Assembly: GCF_001428105.1 (NCBI RefSeq)
Contig: NZ_LMSJ01000003.1
Span: forward strand, 21,242-85,241
Source: Paenibacillus sp. Soil766
Lineage (GTDB): Bacteria > Bacillota > Bacilli > Paenibacillales > NBRC-103111
Direction of reading: 5' to 3'
DNA length: 64,000 nucleotides
The notes below the pieces were generated by a model. The model saw only the letters and a program-made list of their open reading frames with translations. It made no database searches and had not been told where the DNA came from. The translations under genes and the position numbers were made by a program. This document shows, one piece after another, positions 53,389 to 61,626 of the stretch (position 1 is its first letter; every line of letters begins with the position of its first letter).

Positions 53389-53403
53389 GTTGAAACGTTT
53401 AAC
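53389..53403. promoter_or_regulatory. LacI-type operator-like palindrome before the GH88 gene
   Basis: GTTGAAACGTTTAAC contains the perfect palindrome AAACGTTT and resembles LacI/CcpA-family operators, though it is one base shorter than a standard cre. It lies 24 bp upstream of the GH88 start. Confidence 0.4.
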
Positions 53404-53464
53404 CTATTATACCACCTGGCTTCGCGGAATGCTCGTCTGTTTAAAATTGGTTATTCTGTTGTAT

Positions 53465-54964
53465 CTACAATGACAACTTCCATGCGTCCAAACTTTCTAA
53501 GCAGGCTTCACCATGCCTTGCAAAAAGCTTAACCCCCAGACTGCCACCATTGGGATAAATCCGATTCGTTATCGTTTTCACCCCGTTATTCGCGAACAGC
53601 TCCAACGAGGAGCGATCCACAAACAGATGCAGCTTGATGCTTCCATCCTCCATCGGTTCCACCTGTACTTCGCTCACACCAACCTCACCTGAACCGGCGT
53701 GAGTGCGATCAACGCGGAGTGTTTGCTCCGCAACCGAGTAGGAAACTTCCGTGTACTCAGATCCATCCTCTGAGCAACGAACGTGAACCCCAAACACGGC
53801 CTCCTCATCAGATTCCTTCGTGTTAAACACGGCGATTAGTTCTAGCTGGTCGCCTCCAAGGTTGATTAAAGGTACCATCGTATCCGCAGAAATCACCTGT
53901 CGATTGACACATTCCCTACCCTTCCGCAGCGCCGCCAGCTCCGCCACAGGCTGCATCCGCAACGTGCCATCCTCTGCCAGTGTCAACTCGCGCGGCAAGG
54001 TAAAGGCCCCCAGCCAGCCATCTACTTGCTCTGGCATTTGAGCGCCCCAAATGTTCATCCAGCTCAGCAGGATGCGCCGGCCCTGTCCGTCTACCAATGT
54101 TTGCGGTGCATAGAAATCGAACCCATAATCCAACCGTTCCGCATAACGGTAGTCGAATTTTCCTGTCTCATAGCTCAATTGGCCTGTTAGGTACATCGTC
54201 TTGGTAGTTCCCATGTTCATCGGGGAAATAATAAGCACATGATCATCCCCATCACCTAGCGGAAATAAATCAGGACACTCCCACATATCGCCCATCATAC
54301 CGTTACTCTCTGCTGCAATCCCGAGATGGCGCCATGTGAGCAAATCGGATGATGTGTACATCAACGCTTTGCCCAAGCCATCTTTTCCATAACCAACAAC
54401 CATGTACCACTGACCATCATGCTGCCAAACCTTCGGATCGCGGAAGCCGAACCCACCTTCCTCCGGTGCGCCACCAAGAACAGGATTAGCCCCTGATTTG
54501 CTAAAAATAATCCCGTCCGTGCTAGTCGCGAGACACTGAACCTCCGTCGGCGTACGTCCATCTACATGTCCCGTATAGACTAATGTCAGAACGCCGTTAT
54601 CATCGACTGCACTGCCGGACCAACAGCCATAACCACCTGTTTCTCCGCTATCATAATCTTCGGAAGGCGCTAGCGCGATAGGCAGGTGCTCCCAGTGAAT
54701 CAAATCCTTGCTCTTGGCATGCCCCCAATGCATCGGCCCCCATTTGGACTCAAATGGATAATGCTGATAAAACACATGATACTCTCCGTTCCAATAAATG
54801 AGACCGTTCGGATCATTCATCCATCCCGCTGGTGGCATGAGATGATAACCAAGTCTATATCTATCCTCCGTGACTGACTTGACGCCTTGCCCCAACGCTT
54901 GATTCGCTAGTTCCACGCGTTCCATGTGAAGCAGATTCTTTTCACTTTCTGTCCGCTGACTCAT
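53465..54964 (-). CDS. GH32 sucrose-6-phosphate hydrolase/beta-fructosidase
   Basis: A 499-residue cytoplasmic enzyme with no signal peptide. GH32 motifs: nucleophile Asp in WMNDPNGLIYWNGEYHVFYQ, the RDP motif in FGFRDPKVW, and acid/base Glu in WECPDLF. The C-terminal beta-sandwich includes FVDRSSLELFANNG. It splits sucrose, sucrose-6-phosphate or short fructans taken up by the cell. It overlaps the fructokinase pseudogene by 4 nt (ATGA). GGGAGGG lies 10 nt upstream. Confidence 0.93.
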   Translation of the reverse strand: MSQRTESEKNLLHMERVELANQALGQGVKSVTEDRYRLGYHLMPPAGWMNDPNGLIYWNGEYHVFYQHYPFESKWGPMHWGHAKSKDLIHWEHLPIALAPSEDYDSGETGGYGCWSGSAVDDNGVLTLVYTGHVDGRTPTEVQCLATSTDGIIFSKSGANPVLGGAPEEGGFGFRDPKVWQHDGQWYMVVGYGKDGLGKALMYTSSDLLTWRHLGIAAESNGMMGDMWECPDLFPLGDGDDHVLIISPMNMGTTKTMYLTGQLSYETGKFDYRYAERLDYGFDFYAPQTLVDGQGRRILLSWMNIWGAQMPEQVDGWLGAFTLPRELTLAEDGTLRMQPVAELAALRKGRECVNRQVISADTMVPLINLGGDQLELIAVFNTKESDEEAVFGVHVRCSEDGSEYTEVSYSVAEQTLRVDRTHAGSGEVGVSEVQVEPMEDGSIKLHLFVDRSSLELFANNGVKTITNRIYPNGGSLGVKLFARHGEACLESLDAWKLSL

Positions 54965-55484
54965 CCTAGAACACCCTCCCTGTCTCCATCTCGCATCAAC
55001 GCGTGAATCTCCTCCAATGTACCCAGCGATGGAATCGCTGCCTTTAGAGTTGCCGTATATGCAGGTTCCTCCGTCATTGAAATCGAGCCAAAATGGAAAA
55101 TCCGTGTCTCCTTCAGCATGGCAAGATTCAACTCATCCGTTCTCAAAAGCTGATCAGCACCAGGATTCCTTGCGAAATGAAACGACCTATCTCCATCTGC
55201 ATCCAGCTGAACGAAAGCCATCGTCGTATGAGCCTCGTCCGTCTCAACCAAGCCGCGAGCTGACACGCCGACCTCAAGTAAAGCTTCACGCAAATACGCA
55301 CCGAACGGGTCACTGCCTACCTTCCCGATGAACCCCGTTTTCTTGCCGAGCTTCGCCAATGCAGCGACCACATTCACGGGCGCTCCCCCGGATTGCGCTC
55401 AAACAACGGCTGTCTTGCTTCGGATCGACCATACGGTGTGAAATCAATTAAGTACTCCCCAAGCGCAACTACATCATAGTTCAT
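54961..55484 (-). pseudogene. PfkB-family fructokinase, frameshifted and internally deleted
   Basis: ATG 55484 (AAAGGAG 8 nt upstream) starts MNYDVVALGEYLIDFTPYG...ERNPG. One G is missing in the run that should encode PGGAP (five G present, six needed), which puts the following NVVAALAKLGKKTGFIGKVG in another frame. That frame runs to the stop at 54961, giving 138 residues; a full fructokinase has about 315. After YTATLKA the sequence jumps to a C-terminal end resembling AIPSLGTLEEIHALM, so about 180 residues, including the GAGD active site, have been lost. Both lesions are visible directly. Loss of function is inferred. Confidence 0.85.
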
Positions 55485-55517
55485 GCCCTCAGCTCCTTTC
55501 TTTTTACCCTTAACCAT

Positions 55518-56354
55518 CTACCCCTTGATACCCGACATCGTAATCCCTTGAATATAGTAACGCTGTAGAAATAGAAACAGCACAAGAATCGGTACGGTAG
55601 ACAACGTATTTGCTGCCAAAACCTTGGACCAATCCGTCCCCTCATTCGAGGAAAACGTGGAGATCCCGACTTGGATCATCTGCATTTTCTGATCATTGAT
55701 CACAATGAGCGGCCACAAATAGGAGTCCCAGTTTCCTAGGAAAGTCATCAGTCCGAGCGTAATTAGCGCAGGCACGGCGGCTGGCAGTACGATTGCTACA
55801 AAAGTACGCGGCAAGCTCGCTCCGTCAATGCGGGCAGCTTCCATCATTTCGTTTGGAACCTCTGCGAAAAATTGCCTCAGCATAAAGATGCCGAACACGG
55901 ACAACATCGAAGGAATAATCAGTGCTTTATAAGAATTGAGCCAACCTAAATCATGCATCAGCAAATAGTTAGGTACGAGTGTTACTTCGCCTGGGATGAT
56001 CATCGCTGACATAAATAGAGCAAATGCAATCGTTTTAAATGGAAATCTGAGCTTCGCAAACGCAAATGCCGCCATCGAATTAATGATCAGCACCAGCATC
56101 GTTACGATGGAAGCCACGAGCATGGTATTCCAGATATAGCGTAAGAACGGATTTCGCGTATTGAAAATGACATTATGAAAGTTCTTCCACGTCCATTCTA
56201 CAGGAACTAGTAAGTGAATATTCAAGGATGTATATTTGAAAAGCTCCTGGTATGGTCGAAAAGCGCCAGTAACCATCCATAGGATAGGAGCGACAGAAAT
56301 CAGAGCAATTACGATCATGACGATCATCGTTACGACGTTTGTTAGCCTCTTCAC
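55518..56354 (-). CDS. CUT1 ABC transporter permease, MalG type
   Basis: A 278-residue permease with six helices, EAA loop VPNEMMEAARIDGASLPRTFVAI and ending QRYYIQGITMSGIKG. It starts with GTG at 56354, with GGAGG 9 nt upstream. Part of the presumed fructooligosaccharide importer; the binding protein is probably the one at the window end (63518). It is not followed by a clear terminator. Confidence 0.92.
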   Translation of the reverse strand: MKRLTNVVTMIVMIVIALISVAPILWMVTGAFRPYQELFKYTSLNIHLLVPVEWTWKNFHNVIFNTRNPFLRYIWNTMLVASIVTMLVLIINSMAAFAFAKLRFPFKTIAFALFMSAMIIPGEVTLVPNYLLMHDLGWLNSYKALIIPSMLSVFGIFMLRQFFAEVPNEMMEAARIDGASLPRTFVAIVLPAAVPALITLGLMTFLGNWDSYLWPLIVINDQKMQMIQVGISTFSSNEGTDWSKVLAANTLSTVPILVLFLFLQRYYIQGITMSGIKG

Positions 56355-56373
56355 AGCGAATCCCTCCTCGTTG

Positions 56374-57306
56374 TTAGTCTGTGTCTTTGTTAAAAAGCTT
56401 CATTTGGATCAGCGAAATCGTCAATACAATCGCGAACAACACAAAAGCCGCCGCCGTCGCGTACCCCATCCTCATTTGCGTAAAAGCCTGCTTGTAGATA
56501 TAGAAAACTACCGTCTCTGTTGAGCTATTGGGTCCACCATTTGTCAGTACGAAGACTAAGCCCGAAAGCTTGATTGCATCGATTGTGGTCATGATGACCA
56601 CGAAGGCCATTGTCCGATTCAATAAAGGAAGCGTGATTTTGACAAACTGCTGTATCCGTGATGCGCCATCCACTCTGGCTGCTTCATAGAGATCGGGCGA
56701 GATATTGTTCAAGCCTGCAAGGAAAATAATCATGAAAAAACCAGCGCCCTTCCAAATGCCGAGCACAATAATACCGTTCATCGCTGTTTTCGGATCAGAT
56801 AGGAAGCTTGTTACCGGCATGTGCAGCGCTTTGAGCACACTGTTCAGGATGCCAAATTCTTTGTTATAAATGAGTTTGAAAACCGTTGCCGCCACCGCAG
56901 TTGAAATAATAACCGGGATAAAATAAAGCGTTCGAAACAGCCCGGATGTTGCAGTTTTCTTCTGAATCAATAGGGCTAGTCCTAGCGCGATGCTCGTTTG
57001 AATCGGAATGACAATTAGAGCAAAATAAAAGGAGTGCTTCAAGCTATTAAAAAAGGCGCGATCCTTCATCAAATGCACATAATTGTCCATGCCGACGAAC
57101 ACATCGCCTGCGCCGACTAAGGAGTAGTTTTTGAAACTGATCAGAAAAGCTTGCAGCATAGGATAAAACACGAAGACTAACAGCAAGGCTATTGCTGGGA
57201 ATATAAACCAGAATGCAGTAGCTTGCTCGTGCTTGCGAAAGCTTTGCGATTTTTTTTTGCTTGAACTAACAGTTTTTACTGTTTCCATCGTTTCTGCAGT
57301 AGCCAT
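56374..57306 (-). CDS. CUT1 ABC transporter permease, MalF type
   Basis: A 310-residue permease with an N-terminal tail of about 30 residues, six helices and EAA loop ISPDLYEAARVDGASRIQQFVKI. The TNGGPNSSTETVVFYIYKQAF block is the conserved MalF-type loop. GAGAGG lies 6 nt before the ATG. It sits between the secreted GH32 gene and the MalG-type partner. Confidence 0.92.
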   Translation of the reverse strand: MATAETMETVKTVSSSKKKSQSFRKHEQATAFWFIFPAIALLLVFVFYPMLQAFLISFKNYSLVGAGDVFVGMDNYVHLMKDRAFFNSLKHSFYFALIVIPIQTSIALGLALLIQKKTATSGLFRTLYFIPVIISTAVAATVFKLIYNKEFGILNSVLKALHMPVTSFLSDPKTAMNGIIVLGIWKGAGFFMIIFLAGLNNISPDLYEAARVDGASRIQQFVKITLPLLNRTMAFVVIMTTIDAIKLSGLVFVLTNGGPNSSTETVVFYIYKQAFTQMRMGYATAAAFVLFAIVLTISLIQMKLFNKDTD

Positions 57307-57330
57307 AACTCACCTCTCCATTCACATCTG

Positions 57331-59178
57331 TCATTTACCATCAAAAACATACACTTGGAGACTCGACATGACTGTCCCATCTTGGCTAGTCGCCTTGATT
57401 TCAGCCTGCCCAGTCTTGACACCTTTCACCGTTGCCCCTCCGTCATCCACTGAAACGGACGCGATTCCATCATCGCTAGATGTCCACTTCAGCTCTTGTG
57501 GTGCGCTCAGTGGAATTACGGAGGCTGCGATGTGTTGGCTCCTGTTCACCTCTACATCAAGCGTAGTATTGTTCAACACTACTCTCCTTGGCGATGTACC
57601 GTTCACATCTTCCTTACGCCAAACCGTCCCCATTGGATAAAACTTCGCTTTTTCCAACGTGACATTCCCTTCAGTTGCACTCAGCTCCAGTCGATTGCTC
57701 GTAGGATCAGGGAAGATCAGGCTAGAGACAACAGCCTCGCCATCATTGGCAAATACCTCTAAACTAGCCTCATCCACGAAAAATTGAAGTTTGAGGTTTC
57801 CGTTCTTCAGCCTCAGCGGTGCCGACACTTGTTCGGCGAAGCCTTTCTCGAATGAGCTGATCCCAGAGTGAGTTCGATCAATCGTTAGCTTTTCAGCGTG
57901 AGCGTCATAGGTGACGTTCGTTGCCTGATCGGTTCCTTTACGAAGTTGGAATTCTACTTTACTATTTGGCTGAACAGTGAGCTCCGAGACTAGTTCATAT
58001 GAAGTTCCTTTTACACGATCAAAAGGATTCACTCCTGACATTAACTCCTGTTTCGTCACGATCACTTCTTTGCCGCGCAGCGTCTGCAATTCTTGGATCG
58101 GCTCCTGAATCAAGCGTATGCCTTGATCAGGGATATTCCTCAACCGCAGCTCACGGGGGATCGACATATTGCCCTTCCAAGCTCCCGTTGGCATTGCGAA
58201 TGGATAACGCCAGTTGGACATCCAGCCCAGCCAGATGCGACGTCCATCTTTTGCCGGAATATCCGAATAAGACACAGCCGCATAGAAATCCTTCCCATAA
58301 TCCGTCCACAAGACATCGGAAGCTGGGTTATCGTTCTTGAACGTACGGCCGTCGAACGTACCGACGAAGTATTGAGCCGTTGAGCCTTTGGTTGTGCTGT
58401 TGCTGCCGATGCTTACGGCTAATACCCATTTCTTCGTTTTGCTGCCCTCTACAGACAACTCAAACAAGTCCGGACATTCCCAAACCGCTGCATGGGAGCC
58501 TTGATCGCGTCCAAACTCACTTGCGAGCTTCCATGCTTTCAGGTCAGGCGATGTGTAGAATTGAACTCGGTTATCCACAGACACTACCATCACCCAGGAT
58601 TTCGTCGGCTCGTGCCAGATCACTTTGGGGTCTCGGAAATCTTTCAAGCCCGGATTCGGAATAACTGGATTCCCTTCATATTTGGTCCATGTACGCCCCT
58701 TGTCAGTGCTATAGGCAAGGCTTTGAGATTGCAGGCCGCCTTTGAAATGCGTAAAAACCGCGACTAGTCCCGCCTTGCCGCCAAAGAATCCACTCGTATC
58801 CTTCGCGTCCACAACCGCGCTGCCTGACCAAATTTCACCGAGCGAATCCCTAGCTAGCGCGACCGCCAGATGTTCCCAATGAATCAAATCCCGACTAACC
58901 GCGTGACCCCATTGGCCGCTGTTTTGATAGAACTGATGATACTCCCCTTCAAAATACACCATCCCATTCGGGTCACTTAGATTTCCTGACTCTGGTGATA
59001 AGTGATACTGCGGGCGAAACTTTTCCGTATAATAAGTCGGATCCTTCGCATAAGAGAAAGCTGTTTCCTCCGATGCGTCCGTCGATTTGTCATTACCTGC
59101 TACCAGAGCCGTCACCCCCCAACCCAGAAGTACGATCGCGGCACTACCTGCCACCCATAACCCTATTTTCTTCCGCAT
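57331..59178 (-). CDS. Secreted/membrane-anchored GH32 levanase or fructanase with C-terminal Ig-like domain
   Basis: A 615-residue enzyme. An N-terminal hydrophobic segment (about 7-27) serves as signal anchor or signal peptide. GH32 motifs: NLSDPNGMVYFEGEYHQFYQN (nucleophile Asp), FRDPKV, WECPDLF (acid/base Glu). The C-terminal beta sandwich has FVDEASLEVFANDG. The last about 85 residues look like a bacterial Ig-like (Big2) domain. It breaks fructans outside the cell; the products go to the importer encoded downstream. GGGAGG lies 4 nt before the ATG. Confidence 0.92.
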   Translation of the reverse strand: MRKKIGLWVAGSAAIVLLGWGVTALVAGNDKSTDASEETAFSYAKDPTYYTEKFRPQYHLSPESGNLSDPNGMVYFEGEYHQFYQNSGQWGHAVSRDLIHWEHLAVALARDSLGEIWSGSAVVDAKDTSGFFGGKAGLVAVFTHFKGGLQSQSLAYSTDKGRTWTKYEGNPVIPNPGLKDFRDPKVIWHEPTKSWVMVVSVDNRVQFYTSPDLKAWKLASEFGRDQGSHAAVWECPDLFELSVEGSKTKKWVLAVSIGSNSTTKGSTAQYFVGTFDGRTFKNDNPASDVLWTDYGKDFYAAVSYSDIPAKDGRRIWLGWMSNWRYPFAMPTGAWKGNMSIPRELRLRNIPDQGIRLIQEPIQELQTLRGKEVIVTKQELMSGVNPFDRVKGTSYELVSELTVQPNSKVEFQLRKGTDQATNVTYDAHAEKLTIDRTHSGISSFEKGFAEQVSAPLRLKNGNLKLQFFVDEASLEVFANDGEAVVSSLIFPDPTSNRLELSATEGNVTLEKAKFYPMGTVWRKEDVNGTSPRRVVLNNTTLDVEVNRSQHIAASVIPLSAPQELKWTSSDDGIASVSVDDGGATVKGVKTGQAEIKATSQDGTVMSSLQVYVFDGK

Positions 59179-59324
59179 GGTTCCTCCCTCTAATCCACTG
59201 TCTATTATGATGTATCGTTATTGTACCGAGTCAGCGAATAGAAAGATTTCAATATCCTTGGGAGTTGTGTTTTAAAATGATTTGCAGGGAGTGACGCGAT
59301 TGCACTCGTCAACAGACAAAAAAC

Positions 59325-59356
59325 AAAAAATACTCTCATCCGTTAGATGAGAGTAT
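59325..59356 (-). terminator. Terminator between regulator and fructan operon
   Basis: ATACTCTCATC-TAACG-GATGAGAGTAT with six T residues in the minus direction. It would stop read-through from the regulator gene, which otherwise runs antisense across the toxin-antitoxin module. Confidence 0.8.
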
Positions 59357-59381
59357 GTAAGCCCGTTCATGGTTATCGGAA

Positions 59382-59410
59382 TTGAACGTTGTACATAATA
59401 ATGCTATAAT
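59382..59410 (+). promoter_or_regulatory. Promoter of the toxin-antitoxin module
   Basis: TTGAAC (59382-59387), 17-bp spacer, TATAAT (59405-59410), 37 bp before the antitoxin ATG. Confidence 0.8.
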
Positions 59411-59423
59411 AATGTCATTATTA
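59407..59423. promoter_or_regulatory. Autorepression operator of the toxin-antitoxin module
   Basis: TAATAATG-T-CATTATTA is a perfect 8-bp inverted repeat overlapping the -10 hexamer, where a Phd/YefM-type antitoxin normally binds. Confidence 0.7.
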
Positions 59424-59446
59424 AAAATGGAAAGGTGGATTAGATT

Positions 59447-59713
59447 ATGCCGCATATTAGACCGATAACGGATTTAAGAAATACAACTGAAATCTCGGAG
59501 CTTTGTCATAAACAAGACGAACCCATTTTTATCACTAAGAACGGATATGGTGACTTAGTCGTAATGAGTATTGAAACCTATGAACGTCAACTTGCGCTAG
59601 TTGACGTTTATAAAAAGTTAGCTGAAGCTGAAAAGCAAATTGCTGAGGGTCAACCTTTATTAGAAGGTGAGGCAGTTTTTAAAAGGCTGCGAGACAAATA
59701 TGCAAACAAATGA
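59447..59713 (+). CDS. Antitoxin, Phd/YefM family
   Basis: An 88-residue protein. The N-terminal part (HIRPITDLRNTTEISELC, EPIFITKNGYGDLVVMSIETYER) is the DNA-binding Phd/YefM fold, and the helical C-terminus neutralises the toxin. AAAGGTGG lies 8 nt before the ATG. Its 3' end overlaps the toxin gene by 14 nt. It should bind the operator at 59407 and repress its own operon with the toxin as co-repressor. Confidence 0.9.
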   Translation: MPHIRPITDLRNTTEISELCHKQDEPIFITKNGYGDLVVMSIETYERQLALVDVYKKLAEAEKQIAEGQPLLEGEAVFKRLRDKYANK

Positions 59714-60020
59714 TTATGGTTTGAAATTCACACCATTAGCAAGTGATGATCTTGAGCAGATTTACAGTTATGTATCACATAACTTATTTGCTCAAGCTGC
59801 GGCAGACAACCTTCTAGCAAAAATTGAATCCAGTATTATGAGCCTCGCAGGATTCCCGTACTCAGGAAGCTTTTTGTTAGAAGAGTCTCTAAAATCCAGA
59901 GGATATCGTAAGTTAATCGTTGATAATTATCTTGTATTTTATCTTGTCAATGAGTTAGAAAAACATGTTGTAATTATGCGTATCATGTATGGTGCACAAA
60001 ACTATAAAGATTTACTTTGA
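59700..60020 (+). CDS. Toxin, RelE/ParE superfamily
   Basis: A 106-residue toxin: LKFTPLASDDLEQIYSYV at the N-terminus, SRGYRKLIVDNYLVFYLV in the beta sheet and VVIMRIMYGAQNYKDLL at the end, as in RelE/ParE proteins. RelE members cut ribosome-bound mRNA; ParE members poison gyrase, and sequence alone does not decide. ATG 59700 is chosen over the ATG 33 nt upstream because the added residues are antitoxin sequence in another frame. The 3' end overlaps the convergent response regulator gene by 19 nt. Confidence 0.88.
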   Translation: MQTNDYGLKFTPLASDDLEQIYSYVSHNLFAQAAADNLLAKIESSIMSLAGFPYSGSFLLEESLKSRGYRKLIVDNYLVFYLVNELEKHVVIMRIMYGAQNYKDLL

Positions 60021-61618
60021 CCCTCCTCCCGATACTCCTTCGGTCCCTTCCCGTAGAACTTCTTGAAAGCCGTACTGAAATAGCTCGAGCTAGAATATCC
60101 CACCAACGTAGCAATATCCGTTAGCTTGAGTTCACTTTCTTTGAGCAAATCCGCTGCCCTATTCAGACGCAGCCTCGTGATATAGTCACTAAAAGTTACA
60201 CCCACACTTTGCTTGAACAGTCCAGATAAATACGTTTCATTCAGATGAAACATGTTGGCCAACGAGGCCAGCGTGAGCTCATAAGAAAAGTTCTCATCCA
60301 CGTAATTGCGAATGGCTTCCATCATTTGCTGACCACTGGAGAACCTAGTTTTCCTCACTTCTTCCATGACTAGTCGGGCCATGTCGTGCAGCTGGTCGAG
60401 CACTTGCTCCCGAGAGGAGTAATCTCTCACACTCATCTGGCAGTTCCAGAGATAGCTCTGCAGGGACGCATCCCCTAGCTCAAATTTCTTGGCAACGGCG
60501 TTAAACAGGAGAATCATGCGCAGCGCCAAAAAGGTGAACACAAACATTGGCGTATCTCGATCCGCGGAGAAAATGGCTTGTAACTGCTTCGTAAAAGCTG
60601 GCATATCGAGATTTTCGATGGTTTGCATCAGCTTTTTCTCCACCTCAGGTGAAAAGCTATGCGTCATGGCGAGCATATTCCGATCCGGGCCCGCTTTATC
60701 GGAATGAATCGTGCCCTGGCTCCAGGCAAGCATGCTAGATGCGTAGCCATTTTTGAGCTGCCTCAAACCGTTGATAGGCTCGCCAATACCAAGAACACAG
60801 TCTACTTTGAGGTAGCTTTGGATGTCCCGTTTCAGCTTACGCACGAATTCAGCCAAGAAGCGATCATACTCGGCAATTTGAACTCGTATGAGAAAATGTA
60901 TCATTCCAGGGTGACTCATCGCGTAGAACGGATAGATATGCTCCCATTTCTGCGCGGACTCCCGACACAACATCTGAAAAGCTAAATACAGCAAGTCTTT
61001 CCGCTCACTCCAATCGTCCAAGCGCCCTGGTGGGATTCGCATCTCTACAGTTACAAATTGAACATGAACATCATCAACTGCTAACGCTGATAATTGCAGC
61101 TGCTCCATCCGTTCCTTCATGGTAGACACGCTGAACCATTCATCCTTCACCAGCTGCCAAAGAAGCTGCTCTTGCATCAGCCCCAGTTGCTGATGGTTTT
61201 TGATTTCCTCTTGATCTTGCTCCCGCAAGCGATTGCGATCCTCTTCCAACTCCGCGGCTAGCTTGCCGAGAAGTGCCGTTAGCTCACTGCGAACCACAGG
61301 TTTGAGCAGATAATCCTTCACCCCGAGCTGAATAGCAGCCTTCATATATTCAAAATCCGAGTAGCCCGAGAGCACAATGATACGAAGCGCAGGGTACTTT
61401 TCCTTGCATGCGCTAACTAAGGCAATCCCGTCCATTTGCGGCATGCGAACGTCTGTAATAACAACATCCGGCAGCGGATGTGCTTCCAGAAACTGCAAGG
61501 CTTCCAGGCCATTAGCCGCTTCCTGCGCAATTTCGAACCCGGCGGATATCCAATCAATTTTGGCTTTAATGCTATTACGAACGCCGACCTCATCATCAAT
61601 CAGCATGATTCTGTACAT
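60002..61618 (-). CDS. YesN-type response regulator with AraC domain
   Basis: A 538-residue regulator. Receiver: IDDE, phosphorylated Asp in VVITDVRMPQMDG, Lys in YLLKPV. A long middle region, then two helix-turn-helix motifs: LTLASLANMFHLNETYLSGLF and LTDIATLVGYSSSSYFSTAF. Its C-terminal codons overlap the toxin gene. It likely controls the fructan genes downstream, across the toxin-antitoxin insertion. AAGGAGC lies 12 nt before the ATG. Confidence 0.92.
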   Translation of the reverse strand: MYRIMLIDDEVGVRNSIKAKIDWISAGFEIAQEAANGLEALQFLEAHPLPDVVITDVRMPQMDGIALVSACKEKYPALRIIVLSGYSDFEYMKAAIQLGVKDYLLKPVVRSELTALLGKLAAELEEDRNRLREQDQEEIKNHQQLGLMQEQLLWQLVKDEWFSVSTMKERMEQLQLSALAVDDVHVQFVTVEMRIPPGRLDDWSERKDLLYLAFQMLCRESAQKWEHIYPFYAMSHPGMIHFLIRVQIAEYDRFLAEFVRKLKRDIQSYLKVDCVLGIGEPINGLRQLKNGYASSMLAWSQGTIHSDKAGPDRNMLAMTHSFSPEVEKKLMQTIENLDMPAFTKQLQAIFSADRDTPMFVFTFLALRMILLFNAVAKKFELGDASLQSYLWNCQMSVRDYSSREQVLDQLHDMARLVMEEVRKTRFSSGQQMMEAIRNYVDENFSYELTLASLANMFHLNETYLSGLFKQSVGVTFSDYITRLRLNRAADLLKESELKLTDIATLVGYSSSSYFSTAFKKFYGKGPKEYREEGQSKSL

Positions 61619-61626
61619 CTCGGTTG

